Source: DATCSE01 sp036568605
Lineage (GTDB): Bacteria > Pseudomonadota > Gammaproteobacteria > Burkholderiales > Burkholderiaceae_C
NCBI GenBank assembly: GCA_036568605.1
Contig: DATCSE010000206.1
Coordinates: 1-14,508, forward strand
DNA: 14,508 nt
Direction: 5' to 3'
Shown here: positions 1-9,486 of the stretch, in pieces
How the letters are laid out: each line of letters begins with the position of its first letter
How positions within the stretch are numbered: the stretch's first letter is position 1
Position numbers and translations under genes: made by a program
The notes under the pieces: generated by a model
The model's input: only the letters and a program-made list of their open reading frames with translations
Told to the model about the DNA's origin: nothing
Databases searched by the model: none

Positions 1-1101
1 CATCTGCGCGTGCTCGAGTCGGTGCGGCGCGCCTTCGCCGACCGTGATGCCGGCGGCCGCGGGCTGCAGACTTTCGATCTGCGCACGACCATCCACGTCG
101 TCACCGCGATCGAATCGGCGCTGCTGGATCTGCTGGGCCAGCACCTCGAGGTGCCGGTGGCCGCGCTGCTCGGCGAAGGCCAGCAGCGCGATGCGGTCGA
201 GATGCTGGGCTACCTGTTCTACGTCGGCGATCGCACGAAGACCGACCTGCCGTACGCGAGCGAACCCGATGCGAGCGACGATTGGCAACGGCTGCGCCAC
301 GAGACCGCGCTGACGCCCGAGGCCATCGTGCGCCTGGCCGAGGCCGCTCATGCGCGCTACGGCTTCAACGACTTCAAGCTGAAGGGCGGCGTGCTGCGCG
401 GCGAGGAAGAGGTGGAAGCGATTCGCGCGCTGCACGAGCGTTTCCCGCAGGCGCGCGTCACGCTGGACCCGAACGGCGGCTGGCTGCTGAAGGATGCGGT
501 GCGGCTGATGCGCGACATGCGCGGCGTCGTCGCGTACGCCGAAGACCCGTGCGGCGCGGAGGCCGGTTATTCGGGGCGCGAGGTGATGGCCGAGTTCCGC
601 CGTGCGACGGGCCTGCCGACCGCGACCAACATGATCGCGACCGACTGGCGCCAGATGGCGCATGCGCTGGCGCTGCAGTCGGTCGACATCCCGCTGGCCG
701 ATCCGCACTTCTGGACGATGGCCGGCTCGGTGCGTGTCGCGCAGAGCTGCCGCGACTGGGGCCTGACCTGGGGCTCGCACTCGAACAACCACTTCGACGT
801 CTCGCTCGCGATGTTCACGCATGTCGGCGCGGCGGCGCCCGGTCGCGTCACCGCGATCGACACGCACTGGATCTGGCAGGACGGCCAGCGCCTGACGACC
901 GAACCGCTGCGCATCCGCGGCGGGATGGTCGAGGTGCCGAAGAATCCGGGCCTCGGCATCACGCTCGACATGGCCGAAGTCGAGAAGGCGCACCAGCTGT
1001 ATCTGCAGCATGGGCTGGGCGCGCGCGACGACGCGGTCGCGATGCAGTACCTGATTCCCGGCTGGACCTTCGATCCGAAGCGGCCTGCGCTGGATCGCTG
1101 A
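1..1101 (+). CDS. gudD: Glucarate dehydratase, 5'-truncated by window edge
   Basis: Enolase-superfamily enzyme that dehydrates D-glucarate to 5-keto-4-deoxyglucarate in the cytoplasm. The frame is open from base 1, so the true start lies outside the window; 366 residues are visible. Aligned by eye with E. coli GudD (446 residues) with a constant offset of about 79, the catalytic features fall in place: KLKGG (bases 376-390, the second Lys matching K207), the metal-ligand Asp of LDPNGG (466-468), the Glu of AEDPCG (541-543), the Asn of ATNM (628-630), and the catalytic His of GSHSNNH (778-780). The C-terminus is complete at about the family length. The gene converges on add with only 7 bases between stop codons. 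Glucarate catabolism has no obvious link to the nucleoside genes, so it probably ends a neighbouring operon. The related idarate/glucarate-dehydratase-like subgroup cannot be fully excluded. Confidence 0.93.
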   Translation, partial: HLRVLESVRRAFADRDAGGRGLQTFDLRTTIHVVTAIESALLDLLGQHLEVPVAALLGEGQQRDAVEMLGYLFYVGDRTKTDLPYASEPDASDDWQRLRHETALTPEAIVRLAEAAHARYGFNDFKLKGGVLRGEEEVEAIRALHERFPQARVTLDPNGGWLLKDAVRLMRDMRGVVAYAEDPCGAEAGYSGREVMAEFRRATGLPTATNMIATDWRQMAHALALQSVDIPLADPHFWTMAGSVRVAQSCRDWGLTWGSHSNNHFDVSLAMFTHVGAAAPGRVTAIDTHWIWQDGQRLTTEPLRIRGGMVEVPKNPGLGITLDMAEVEKAHQLYLQHGLGARDDAVAMQYLIPGWTFDPKRPALDR

Positions 1102-1108
1102 GGGACTG

Positions 1109-2146
1109 CTAGCGTTCGCGCGGCCACCGGGCGATCGCAGCGAGCGCCGCGTCGCGGTCGGCTGCCGGCATGAATGACGCGGCCGCGGCGTTTCGCATCA
1201 GCACGGCGAGTTGCTCGAGGCTCAGCCCGACTTCGTCGTGCACCGCCTGCAGCTCGCTGCTCAGCGTGACGCTGGACATCAGCCGGTTGTCGGTCGAGCA
1301 CGAGACCGACAGACCGGCCTCGACCATCGCGCGGATCGGATGATGGGCCAGCGCATCGACGACGCCCGTGTGCACGTTGCTGCTCGGGCAGACCTCGAAA
1401 TGCAGCCCGTGCTCGCGCGCCTGGGCGATCCACGCCGCGGTCTGCGCCGGCTCGCCGAGCGCGATGTGCACGCCGTGGCCGATGCGCGCCGCGCCCAGCG
1501 GGATCGCGTCGAGCACGCGCGCGCCGATATCGGCCTCGCCGGCGTGACAGGTGATGCCCAGGCCCGCGTCGCGGGCGCGCGCGAAGGCGCTCGCATGCAC
1601 GCCGGCGGGGTGGCCGAGCTCGGCCCCGGCGAGGTCGAAGCCGATCACGCCACGGTCCTTGTAGCGTGCCGCCAGGTCGGCCGCACGCAGCGTGTCGTGC
1701 GGCGCTTCGGTGCGCATCGCGCAGACGATCAGGCCGCACGGCAGTGCGCTGCGGCGCAGCCCGGCGACCAGTGCTTCGACGACCGCTTCGCCGCTCAGGC
1801 CGTACGGCTCGAGCAGCAGCGGCGCCATCCGGAACTCGGCGAGCACGCAGCCGTCGAGCCGCGCGTCCTCGGCGGCCTCGAAGGCGACGCGCTCGCAGGC
1901 CTCGGGCGTCGCCATCGCCGCGACGGTCAGCGCGAAGCCGCGCAGGTAGCGCTCCAGGCTGCCCGAGTGGGCGTTGGCGAGCATCCAGTCGCCCAGCGCC
2001 TGGGCCTCCTGCACCGGCACGTCCAGGTTGCGGGCGCGGCACAGGTCCAGCAGCGTCTGCGGACGCAGCCCGCCATCGAGGTGCTCGTGCAGCAGCACCT
2101 TGGGCAGCGCGGTCCAATCGATCTTGTTCGTGTCGTTCGGGGTCAA
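1109..2146 (-). CDS. add: Adenosine deaminase
   Basis: Hydrolyses adenosine and deoxyadenosine to inosine and deoxyinosine plus ammonia; cytoplasmic zinc enzyme of the amidohydrolase superfamily. The 345 residues carry the full set of motifs: HEH (H20, H22) for zinc, CHAGEA (H201 zinc ligand, E204 general acid), RIGHGV (H224), CPSSN (254-258) and STDN (D286 zinc ligand). The residue after that Asp is Asn, where many adenosine deaminases have a second Asp; from memory TDN also occurs in the Streptomyces-type branch. The start chosen is TTG at 2146-2144 because no in-frame ATG lies before the essential HEH motif; a purine-rich GAAGAAG precedes it by 6 bases. The gene is divergent from the nucleoside transport operon and shares its intergenic region, which holds a PurR-type operator. 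Its product would feed inosine to the purine nucleoside phosphorylase of that operon. Confidence 0.93.
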   Translation of the reverse strand: MTPNDTNKIDWTALPKVLLHEHLDGGLRPQTLLDLCRARNLDVPVQEAQALGDWMLANAHSGSLERYLRGFALTVAAMATPEACERVAFEAAEDARLDGCVLAEFRMAPLLLEPYGLSGEAVVEALVAGLRRSALPCGLIVCAMRTEAPHDTLRAADLAARYKDRGVIGFDLAGAELGHPAGVHASAFARARDAGLGITCHAGEADIGARVLDAIPLGAARIGHGVHIALGEPAQTAAWIAQAREHGLHFEVCPSSNVHTGVVDALAHHPIRAMVEAGLSVSCSTDNRLMSSVTLSSELQAVHDEVGLSLEQLAVLMRNAAAASFMPAADRDAALAAIARWPRER

Positions 2147-2280
2147 GGCGATCTTCTTCGGTTCATTCAGGGTCGGTGGCCGGTCGCAGGAATCGCGCCA
2201 TGCCGCCTGGCACCAGGTCGTTCAGCGAGGATGAGCGACGACAATAGGCGACGGGCCTGGTTCCTGCTTACGGTGTATTC

Positions 2281-2296
2281 CAGCAAACGTTTGCGT
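2281..2296. promoter_or_regulatory. PurR-type LacI-family operator (operator 1)
   Basis: CAGCAAACGTTTGCGT contains the perfect 12-base palindrome GCAAACGTTTGC (2283-2294) and matches the E. coli PurR box ACGCAAACGTTTGCGT at 14 of 16 positions by eye. It lies 54 bases before the start of the BMP-protein gene and about 135 bases upstream of add, in the roughly 200-base divergent region. The cluster encodes a LacI-family regulator with a PurR-like recognition helix, so this is probably its binding site. I could not place a convincing -35/-10 pair, so whether the site overlaps the promoter is unknown. The rest of 2147-2350 shows no gene I can support. Confidence 0.82.
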
Positions 2297-2339
2297 ACAT
2301 TTTGAGTGCATCATCACGGCCCCGGCCACAGCCCCAAGC

Positions 2340-2347
2340 GGAAGAAG
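2340..2347 (+). promoter_or_regulatory. Ribosome binding site of the BMP-protein gene
   Basis: GGAAGAAG, with GGAAG ending 6 bases before ATG 2351. It supports that start over an in-frame GTG at 2306, which would put a charged, His-rich stretch before the signal peptide. Confidence 0.6.
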
Positions 2348-2350
2348 ACC

Positions 2351-3328
2351 ATGAAAACCACCACTCGATTCGGATTGTTGGCCATCGCGATGGCCGTCTG
2401 CGCCTCGGCGGCCCACGCCGAACCGGCCGTCGTCTTTGACATGGGCGGCAAGTTCGACAAGTCGTTCAATGAAGCGGCCTACCGCGGCATCGAGCGCTGG
2501 AAGAAGGAAACCGGCAAGCCGTACCTGGAGTTCGAGGTCGCCAACGAGACGCAGCGCGAGCAGGCGCTGCGGCGCATGGCCGAACGCGGCGCGAGCCCGA
2601 TCATCGGGATCGGCTTCGCGCAGGCCGGTGCGATGGAGAAGGTGGCCAAGGAATTTCCGAAGCTGCAGTTCGCGATCATCGACAGCGTGGTGCAGGTGCC
2701 CAACGTGCAGTCGGTCGTGTTCAAGGAGCAGGAGGGCAGCTTCCTGGTCGGAATGATGGCCGCGCTCGCGAGCAAGAGCGGCAAGGTCGGCTTCGTCGGC
2801 GGCATGGACATCCCGCTGATCCGCAAGTTCCAGTGCGGCTACGAGCAGGGCGCGAAGTATGCGAACCCGAAGACCGAGGTCTATGCGAACATGACCGGCA
2901 CCACCGGCGCGGCCTGGGCCGACCCGGCACGCGGCGGCGAGCTCGCGAAGGCGCAGTTCGGGCGCGGCGCCGATGTGGTGTTCGCGGCGGCGGGCGGCAC
3001 CGGCATCGGCGTCTACCAGGCGGCCAAGGATGCCGGCAAGCTCGCGATCGGCGTGGACAGCAACCAGAACCACCTGCAGCCCGGCACGATGCTGACCTCG
3101 ATGCTCAAGCGCGTCGACGTCGCGGTCTACAAGGCAGCGCTCGCGTTCAAGCCCGGCGTGACCGTGCTGGGCCTGAAGGAAGAGGGCGTCGACTACGCGA
3201 TGGACGACAACAACGCGAAGCTGGTCTCGGCCGACATGAAGAAGAAGGTCGATGCGGCGAAGGCCGACATCGTCGCGGGCAAGATCAAAGTTGCCGACTA
3301 CATGGCCGACAACGCCTGCAAGTTTTGA
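2351..3328 (+). CDS. BMP-family (PnrA-like) nucleoside ABC transporter substrate-binding protein
   Basis: Periplasmic binding protein of the BMP/Med/PnrA family, whose characterised members bind purine nucleosides or other nucleosides and pass them to an ABC importer. The 325-residue product starts with a classical signal peptide (K2, R6, hydrophobic 7-20, cleavage likely after AHA at 21-23). There is no lipobox, so it should be soluble in the periplasm. Family motifs are present: VVFDMGGKFDKSFN (27-40), IIGIGFAQAG (84-93), FKEQEGSFLVG (124-134), FVGGMDIP (148-155), AAAGGTGIG (212-220) and IGVDSNQ (233-239), whose Asp corresponds to the ligand-contacting Asp of PnrA-type proteins. It is the first gene of the cluster, directly downstream of operator 1, and is separated from the rest by a large palindrome. 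Purine nucleoside preference is inferred from family and neighbours. Confidence 0.92.
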   Translation: MKTTTRFGLLAIAMAVCASAAHAEPAVVFDMGGKFDKSFNEAAYRGIERWKKETGKPYLEFEVANETQREQALRRMAERGASPIIGIGFAQAGAMEKVAKEFPKLQFAIIDSVVQVPNVQSVVFKEQEGSFLVGMMAALASKSGKVGFVGGMDIPLIRKFQCGYEQGAKYANPKTEVYANMTGTTGAAWADPARGGELAKAQFGRGADVVFAAAGGTGIGVYQAAKDAGKLAIGVDSNQNHLQPGTMLTSMLKRVDVAVYKAALAFKPGVTVLGLKEEGVDYAMDDNNAKLVSADMKKKVDAAKADIVAGKIKVADYMADNACKF

Positions 3329-3354
3329 CGGGTCGGTAGCTCATGAGCGGATTC

Positions 3355-3456
3355 TTGGACGCAAAGACGCCAAGGAGCGCAAAGATCGCAAAGGATGACT
3401 TGGTCTTCCTTTGTGACCTTCGCGTCCTTTGCGTGCCTTTGCGTCTTTGCGTCCAA
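3355..3456. repeat. Large imperfect inverted repeat (CGCAAAG-type palindrome)
   Basis: Left arm 3355-3394 and right arm 3417-3456 are reverse complements at about 34 of 40 positions by eye. The outermost 16 bases are perfect: TTGGACGCAAAGACGC at 3355-3370 against GCGTCTTTGCGTCCAA at 3441-3456. The loop is about 22 bases. Within each arm a CGCAAAG-like unit recurs every 9-11 bases, so the palindrome seems built of short degenerate tandem units. Transcribed, it would form a long hairpin between the binding-protein gene and the regulator gene. No T-run fits an intrinsic terminator on the + strand; a short A-run (3455-3460) follows the right arm. It may protect the upstream mRNA end or reduce downstream expression, as REP elements do. 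Confidence 0.88.
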
Positions 3457-3484
3457 AAAACCTTCCAAACCCACCCCTATTGAC

Positions 3485-4498
3485 TTGAGCACCATCAAGC
3501 ACGTCGCGGCGCGCGCCGGCGTGTCCTTCACGACCGTCTCGCATGTGCTGAACGGCACGCGCCGGGTCAGCGACTCGGCGCGGCGCCGGGTCGAGCAGGC
3601 GATCGCCGAGATGGGCTATGCGCCCAGCGCGGTGGCGCGGGCATTGAAGACCAGCGAGACCTGCATCCTCGGCGTGCTGGTGCCCAACATCACGAACCCG
3701 TTCTTCGCCGAGCTGACGCGCGGCATCGAGGACTGCTGCCTGCGCGCCGGCTATTCGGTGTTCCTGTGCAGCTCCGACGACGACCCGGTGCGCCAGTCGC
3801 GCTATCTGCAGACGCTGCTCGAGCGGCGTGTCGATGGCTTGCTGCTCGCGGCCGCGGCCGGCGAGCCCGCGGCGCTCGCGAAACGTCTGGTGCCCACCGG
3901 CGTGCCGACGGTGGTCGTCGACCGCGGCGTGCCGGGGCTGGAATCCGACCTGGTGCGCATCGATCACCAGGCCGGGGCGGAGCTCGCGGTGTCGCACCTG
4001 CTGTCGCTGGGGCACCGCCGGATCGCCTGCCTGTCGGGGCCGTCGCAGTTCGTCGTGAGCCGCGAGCGGGTGGCCGGCTGGCGGTCCGCGCTCGAGAAGG
4101 CTGGCATCACGATCCCGGACAGCTGGCTGCTCGAAGGCGATTTCAGTGCGCCGGTGGGCCACGAGCTCACCCGGCAGCTGCTTGCGCACGAATCCGGCAT
4201 CACCGCGATCTTCGCGAGCAACGACCTGCTCGCGATCGGTGCGCTGCGCGCCGCGGCCGAGCTCGGTCTCGTGGTGCCGCAGGCGCTGTCGGTGATCGGC
4301 TTCGACGGCATCGAGCTCGGCAGCTACATCTACCCGGCGCTGACGACGGTCGGCTACCCGATACGCGCGCTCGGCGAGGCCGCGGCGACGGTGCTGCTCG
4401 AGCGCATCGGCGGCGGTTCGACGACGCGCCGCGACGTGGTGCTGCAGCCCAAGCTGACGCTGCGTGAATCGACTGGCCCGGTTCGTGCCGGGGCCTGA
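3485..4498 (+). CDS. LacI-family transcriptional regulator, PurR-like DNA-binding domain
   Basis: DNA-binding repressor or regulator, 337 residues from the chosen TTG start. The helix-turn-helix reads STIKHVAARAGVSFTTVSHV (2-21). Its recognition segment TTVSHV matches E. coli PurR, and the hinge helix PSAVARALK (47-55) places Leu54 where PurR inserts Leu54 into the minor groove. A periplasmic-binding-like effector domain follows: ILGVLVPNITNPFFAE (61-76), RVDGLLL (115-121), FASNDLLAIGAL (243-254) and GFDGIELGSYIYPALTTV (272-289), with D274 matching PurR D275. The TTG start makes the N-terminus begin exactly as family members do. An in-frame ATG at 3395 would add 30 residues encoded by the palindrome, which is unlikely. 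No good ribosome binding site precedes the TTG. It stops 4 bases before the ABC ATPase gene. The likely effector is a nucleoside or base, and the likely targets are the two PurR-type operators in this window. Confidence 0.9.
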   Translation: MSTIKHVAARAGVSFTTVSHVLNGTRRVSDSARRRVEQAIAEMGYAPSAVARALKTSETCILGVLVPNITNPFFAELTRGIEDCCLRAGYSVFLCSSDDDPVRQSRYLQTLLERRVDGLLLAAAAGEPAALAKRLVPTGVPTVVVDRGVPGLESDLVRIDHQAGAELAVSHLLSLGHRRIACLSGPSQFVVSRERVAGWRSALEKAGITIPDSWLLEGDFSAPVGHELTRQLLAHESGITAIFASNDLLAIGALRAAAELGLVVPQALSVIGFDGIELGSYIYPALTTVGYPIRALGEAAATVLLERIGGGSTTRRDVVLQPKLTLRESTGPVRAGA

Positions 4499-4502
4499 CC
4501 TC

Positions 4503-6085
<1,583 letters not shown>

Positions 6086-6089
<4 letters not shown>

Positions 6090-7237
6090 GCTCGACGACT
6101 CCTCTTCCGCGCTGGGCCGATCTGGTACTGATGCCGATCGTGAACCTCGCGATCGCACTGCTCGCTGCGGCACTGGTCGTCGCGCTGGTCGGGCAGAGCC
6201 CCGGCGAAGTGCTGAAGGTGCTGGTGCACGGCGCGTTCGGCACGCCGCGCGGGCTGTCGTACACGCTGTACTACATGACCAGCTTCATCTTCACCGGGCT
6301 CGCGGTCGCGGTCGCGTTTCATGCGGGGCTGTTCAACATCGGCGCCGAAGGGCAGGCGATCCTCGGCGGACTGGGCACCGGGCTGGTCGCGCTGTGGCTG
6401 GGGCCGCATCTGCCGGCGCTGCTGCTGCTGCCGCTGATGCTGATCGGCGGCGCGCTGTTCGGCATGGTCTGGGCCGCGGTGCCCGGGTACCTGCAGGCGT
6501 ACCGCGGCAGTCACGTCGTGATCACGACCATCATGTTCAACTTCCTCGCGAGCACGCTGCTCGTGTACCTGCTCGTCAATCCGCTGAAGGCGCCGGGCGG
6601 CATGTCGGTCGAGAGCGTGCCGTTCGCGCCGTCGGCGCATCTGCCGGCGGTGCACGAGGCGTTCGCGTGGCTGGGCATCGAGTGGCCGTCGTCGCCGCTG
6701 AACCTGAGCCTGTTTCTCGCGCTGCTCGCGGCCTTGGGCGTCTACCTGCTGCTGTGGCGCAGCCGCGCCGGCTATCGGCTGCGTGCGGTCGGTTCGAGCG
6801 AGGGCGCCGCCGCGTATGCCGGCATCCAGCCCCAGCACCAGGTCGTGCTCGCGATGAGCCTGTCGGGCGCGCTGGCCGGCATGGTGGGGATGAACGAGAT
6901 CGCCGGCGTCAACGGCAAGCTGCTGCTGGACTTCGTCGGCGGCGCCGGCTTCACCGGCATCGCGGTCGCGGTGATGGGGCGCAACCACCCGGTCGGCATC
7001 GTGCTGGCCAGCCTGCTGTTCGGCGCGCTGTTCCAGGGTGGCGCCGAGGTCAGCTTCGAGGTCTCGGGCTTCAGCCGCGACATGGTCGTGATGCTGCAAG
7101 GCTTCATCGTGCTGTTCTCGGGCGCGATGGCGTACGTGATCTCGCCGTGGGTCGCGGCCGGCATCGCCTGGAGCACGCGGCGCCTGCGCGCGGCCCCGGC
7201 CGGTGCGGTGCCGGTTTCGGGAGCGCCGCATGGATGA
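6086..7237 (+). CDS. Nucleoside ABC transporter permease, first subunit
   Basis: Inner-membrane permease of the BPD_transp_2 (LivH/RbsC-like) family, 383 residues with about eight to ten hydrophobic segments (for example 15-36, 65-82, 108-131, 145-164, 207-224, 254-272, 285-316, 332-362). The motif FNIGAEGQAILGG (83-95) is typical of the permeases that accompany BMP-type binding proteins. The cytoplasmic loop near 228-248 (GYRLRAVGSSEGAAAYAG and following) is the likely contact with the ATPase. Its ATG overlaps the ATPase stop as ATGA, and its own end overlaps the next permease gene by 8 bases. With the second permease it should form the heterodimeric channel. Confidence 0.92.
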
Positions 7238-8210
7238 GGCGCTGATCGGCGCGCTGATCGCGTCGACGCTGCGGGTGGCGACGCCGCTGATCCTGTGCGC
7301 GCTGGCCGGGCTGCTGGCCGAGCGCTCCGGCGTGATCGACATCGGCCTCGAAGGCAAGATGCTGTTCGCCGCGTTCGCCGCCGGGGCAGGCGGCGCCGTG
7401 CTGGGCTCGACGGTGCTCGCGCTGCTGATCGGGATCGCCGTCGCGGTGATGCTCTCGTGGCTGCACGGCTACGCCTGCGTCAGCCATCGCGGCGACCAGG
7501 TCGTTTCGGGCATGGCGATCAACCTGATGGCCGCCGGCTTGACGGTCGTGCTCGCGATCGCCTGGTTCCACCAGGGCGGGCAGACGACGCCCGTCGGCGA
7601 CGCGGTGCGGCTGCGCCCGCTGTGGCCCGGGGCCGCCGCGGCACTGCAGGGCGTGCCAGCGGTCGGGCCGTGGCTGGGCGCGATTGCCGGCGACGGGCTG
7701 CTGAGCCACAACCTGCTCGTGTACATCGCGCTGGTGCTGGTCGGCGCGGTCTGGTGGCTGCTCTACCGCACGCGCTTCGGCCTGCGGCTGCGCTCGGTGG
7801 GCGAGAACCCGCACATGGTCGATGCGGCCGGCGTCTCGGTGCTGAAGCTGCGCTATGCGGCACTGACGCTGAACGGGGTCTTGTGCGGATTGGCCGGCAG
7901 CTACCTGGTGCTCGCGCAGAATGCATCGTTCGCGCCGAACATGACGGCCGGGCGCGGCTACATGGCGCTCGCGGCGATGATCTTCGGCAACTGGCGGCCG
8001 GTGCGGGCGCTGTGGGCGTGCCTGCTGTTCGGCTTCCTGGATGCCGTCGCGATCCGCCTGCAAGGCGTCGTGCTGCCGGGCGTCGGCGAGGTGCCGGTGC
8101 AGGCGGTGCAGGCGCTGCCATATCTGCTCACGGTGGTCCTGCTGGCCGGCTTCATCGGCCGCACCGTCGCGCCGGCGGCGCTGGGCCGGCCGTATCTCAA
8201 GGAACGTTGA
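7230..8210 (+). CDS. Nucleoside ABC transporter permease, second subunit
   Basis: Second BPD_transp_2 family permease, 326 residues with several hydrophobic segments (about 14-30, 43-76, 93-113, 161-178, 207-229, 245-275, 292-313). The motif VIDIGLEGKML (35-45) is the counterpart of the NIGAEGQ motif in the first subunit, and GLRLRSVGENPHMVDAAGVS (184-203) is the probable ATPase-contact loop. The start ATG 7230 lies inside the last codons of the preceding permease. A GTG at 7203 would add nine charged residues and is less likely. Two unequal permeases, one double ATPase and one BMP binding protein make a complete nucleoside importer like the YufN/O/P/Q (NupNOPQ) system of Bacillus subtilis. 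Confidence 0.92.
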   Translation: MDEALIGALIASTLRVATPLILCALAGLLAERSGVIDIGLEGKMLFAAFAAGAGGAVLGSTVLALLIGIAVAVMLSWLHGYACVSHRGDQVVSGMAINLMAAGLTVVLAIAWFHQGGQTTPVGDAVRLRPLWPGAAAALQGVPAVGPWLGAIAGDGLLSHNLLVYIALVLVGAVWWLLYRTRFGLRLRSVGENPHMVDAAGVSVLKLRYAALTLNGVLCGLAGSYLVLAQNASFAPNMTAGRGYMALAAMIFGNWRPVRALWACLLFGFLDAVAIRLQGVVLPGVGEVPVQAVQALPYLLTVVLLAGFIGRTVAPAALGRPYLKER

Positions 8211-8226
8211 AGGAATGTCGCAACGC

Positions 8227-8646
8227 ATGACCGATGCACAACAAGCGGCGCTGCTGCAAGCGGCACGCGCCGCGCAGGATCGCGCGTACGCGCCGTATTC
8301 GCGGTTTCGCGTCGGTGCCGCGGTGCTCGACGAGCAGGGCCGCATCCACGCCGGCTGCAATGTCGAGAATGCCGCGTACCCGCAGGGGCAGTGCGCCGAG
8401 GCGGGTGCCCTCGCCGCGATGGTGCTGGCGGGCAGCACGCGTGCGGTCGCGCTCGCGGTGGTCGGCGACGGCGAGGCCGAGGTCACGCCGTGCGGCGGCT
8501 GCCGGCAGAAGTTCCGCGAGTTCGCGGCGCCCGATGCGCCGGTGCTGATCGCCAGCGGCGAGGGCGATCGTGCGCGCCTGCGCTCGAGCTACACGCTTGC
8601 GCAACTGCTGCCGCGCAGCTTCGGTCCGGAGCATCTCGCGCCATGA
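8227..8646 (+). CDS. cdd: Cytidine deaminase
   Basis: Deaminates cytidine and deoxycytidine to uridine and deoxyuridine in the cytoplasm. The 139 residues have the size of the small homotetrameric zinc enzyme. Features seen: AYAPYSRFRVGAA (20-32), substrate-contacting CNVENAAY (44-51), CAEAGA (56-61) with zinc ligand C56 and proton-shuttling E58, and PCGGCRQ (88-94) with zinc ligands C89 and C92. The residue after CAE is Ala where Bacillus-type enzymes have Arg; from memory CAEAGA-type variants are common in proteobacteria. The start is uncertain: ATG 8215 would add four residues, but the only Shine-Dalgarno-like AGGA (8211-8214) abuts it, while it lies 12 bases from ATG 8227. The gene ends with an ATGA overlap with the phosphorylase gene. 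Confidence 0.92.
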   Translation: MTDAQQAALLQAARAAQDRAYAPYSRFRVGAAVLDEQGRIHAGCNVENAAYPQGQCAEAGALAAMVLAGSTRAVALAVVGDGEAEVTPCGGCRQKFREFAAPDAPVLIASGEGDRARLRSSYTLAQLLPRSFGPEHLAP

Positions 8647-9476
8647 CGATCGCACCCGACACCGCCGCCGCGCCGCCGCTCGCGGCCGTCGCGCAGCTGC
8701 GTGCCCGCGCGCCGCAGGCACGGCCGCGCATCGCCGTCGTGCTCGGCTCGGGCTGGGGCGGGCTGACCGCGCGGCTCGCCGACGCGCAGCGCATTCCGTA
8801 TGCCGAGCTCGAGGGCTTCCCGCAGGCCGGCGTGCAGGGCCACTCGGGGGAGCTGCTGTTCGGCCGCGTTGGCGCGCACGAGGTGGCGGTGATGAGCGGC
8901 CGCAAGCATGCCTACGAAACCGGCGATGTGCACGGCATGAAGCTGCCGCTGCGGGTACTGCGCGAGCTCGGCTGCGAGGTGCTGGTGCAGACCAACGCCG
9001 CCGGCAGCCTGCACACGCAGTGGCCGCCCGGCGAGCTGATGGTGCTGGCCGATCACATCAACCTGTCGCAGCGCTCGCCGCTGGTCGGAGAGAGCGGCTC
9101 GGAGCGTTTCGTCGACATGATGAACGCCTACGACCCGGGCCTGCGCGCGACGGCGCATGCGGTCGCGCAGCGCGGCGGCGTCGTGCTGCGCGAGGGCGTC
9201 TATGTCTGGAACCTCGGGCCGCAGTTCGAGACGGCCGCCGAGATCCGCATGTTCCAGCGCCTGGGCGCCGATGCGGTCGGCATGAGCACGGTGCCCGAGA
9301 CCATCCTGGCGCGCCGCCTCGGCATGAAGGTGCTCGCGTTCTCGCTGCTGACCAACATGGCGGCCGGCCTGTCGGACGAGTCGCTGAGCCACGCGCACAC
9401 GCTCGCGCAGGCGCAGGCCGCGAGCGAGGGCGCGAGCAGCCTGCTGGCCGACGTGATCGCGGCGATCGTGCTGTGA
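8643..9476 (+). CDS. Purine nucleoside phosphorylase (trimeric, family 2)
   Basis: Splits inosine, guanosine and their deoxy forms with phosphate into base and (deoxy)ribose 1-phosphate. The 277 residues match the trimeric PNP family: VLGSGWGG (33-40, phosphate-binding Ser), GVQGHSGE (63-70), MSGRKHAYE (84-92), VQTNAAGSL (115-123), GPQFET (192-197, matching Phe200-Glu201 of human PNP), VGMSTVPE (212-219, matching Met219-Ser220) and LTNMAAG (236-242). The Asn in the last motif corresponds to human Asn243, which favours 6-oxopurines. That preference explains an adenosine deaminase next door: adenosine would first have to become inosine. The gene overlaps cdd by 4 bases and precedes deoC by 10. 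A methylthioadenosine phosphorylase is less likely because of the Asn and the context. Confidence 0.92.
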   Translation: MTIAPDTAAAPPLAAVAQLRARAPQARPRIAVVLGSGWGGLTARLADAQRIPYAELEGFPQAGVQGHSGELLFGRVGAHEVAVMSGRKHAYETGDVHGMKLPLRVLRELGCEVLVQTNAAGSLHTQWPPGELMVLADHINLSQRSPLVGESGSERFVDMMNAYDPGLRATAHAVAQRGGVVLREGVYVWNLGPQFETAAEIRMFQRLGADAVGMSTVPETILARRLGMKVLAFSLLTNMAAGLSDESLSHAHTLAQAQAASEGASSLLADVIAAIVL

Positions 9477-9486
9477 GGAAAGCCCC

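Noticed and set aside
1289..1291. Asn287 after the zinc-ligand Asp in adenosine deaminase, considered as a lost catalytic residue
   Set aside because: The zinc ligand D286 itself and all other motifs are kept, and from memory TDN also occurs in other bacterial adenosine deaminases, so this looks like a subfamily feature.
2231..2305. 24-codon frame (starts MSDDNRRR) covering operator 1, considered as a leader peptide
   Set aside because: GAGG directly abuts its ATG, giving no spacing. It shows no run of regulatory codons or attenuator hairpin, and it overlaps the operator. Chance is the simpler explanation.
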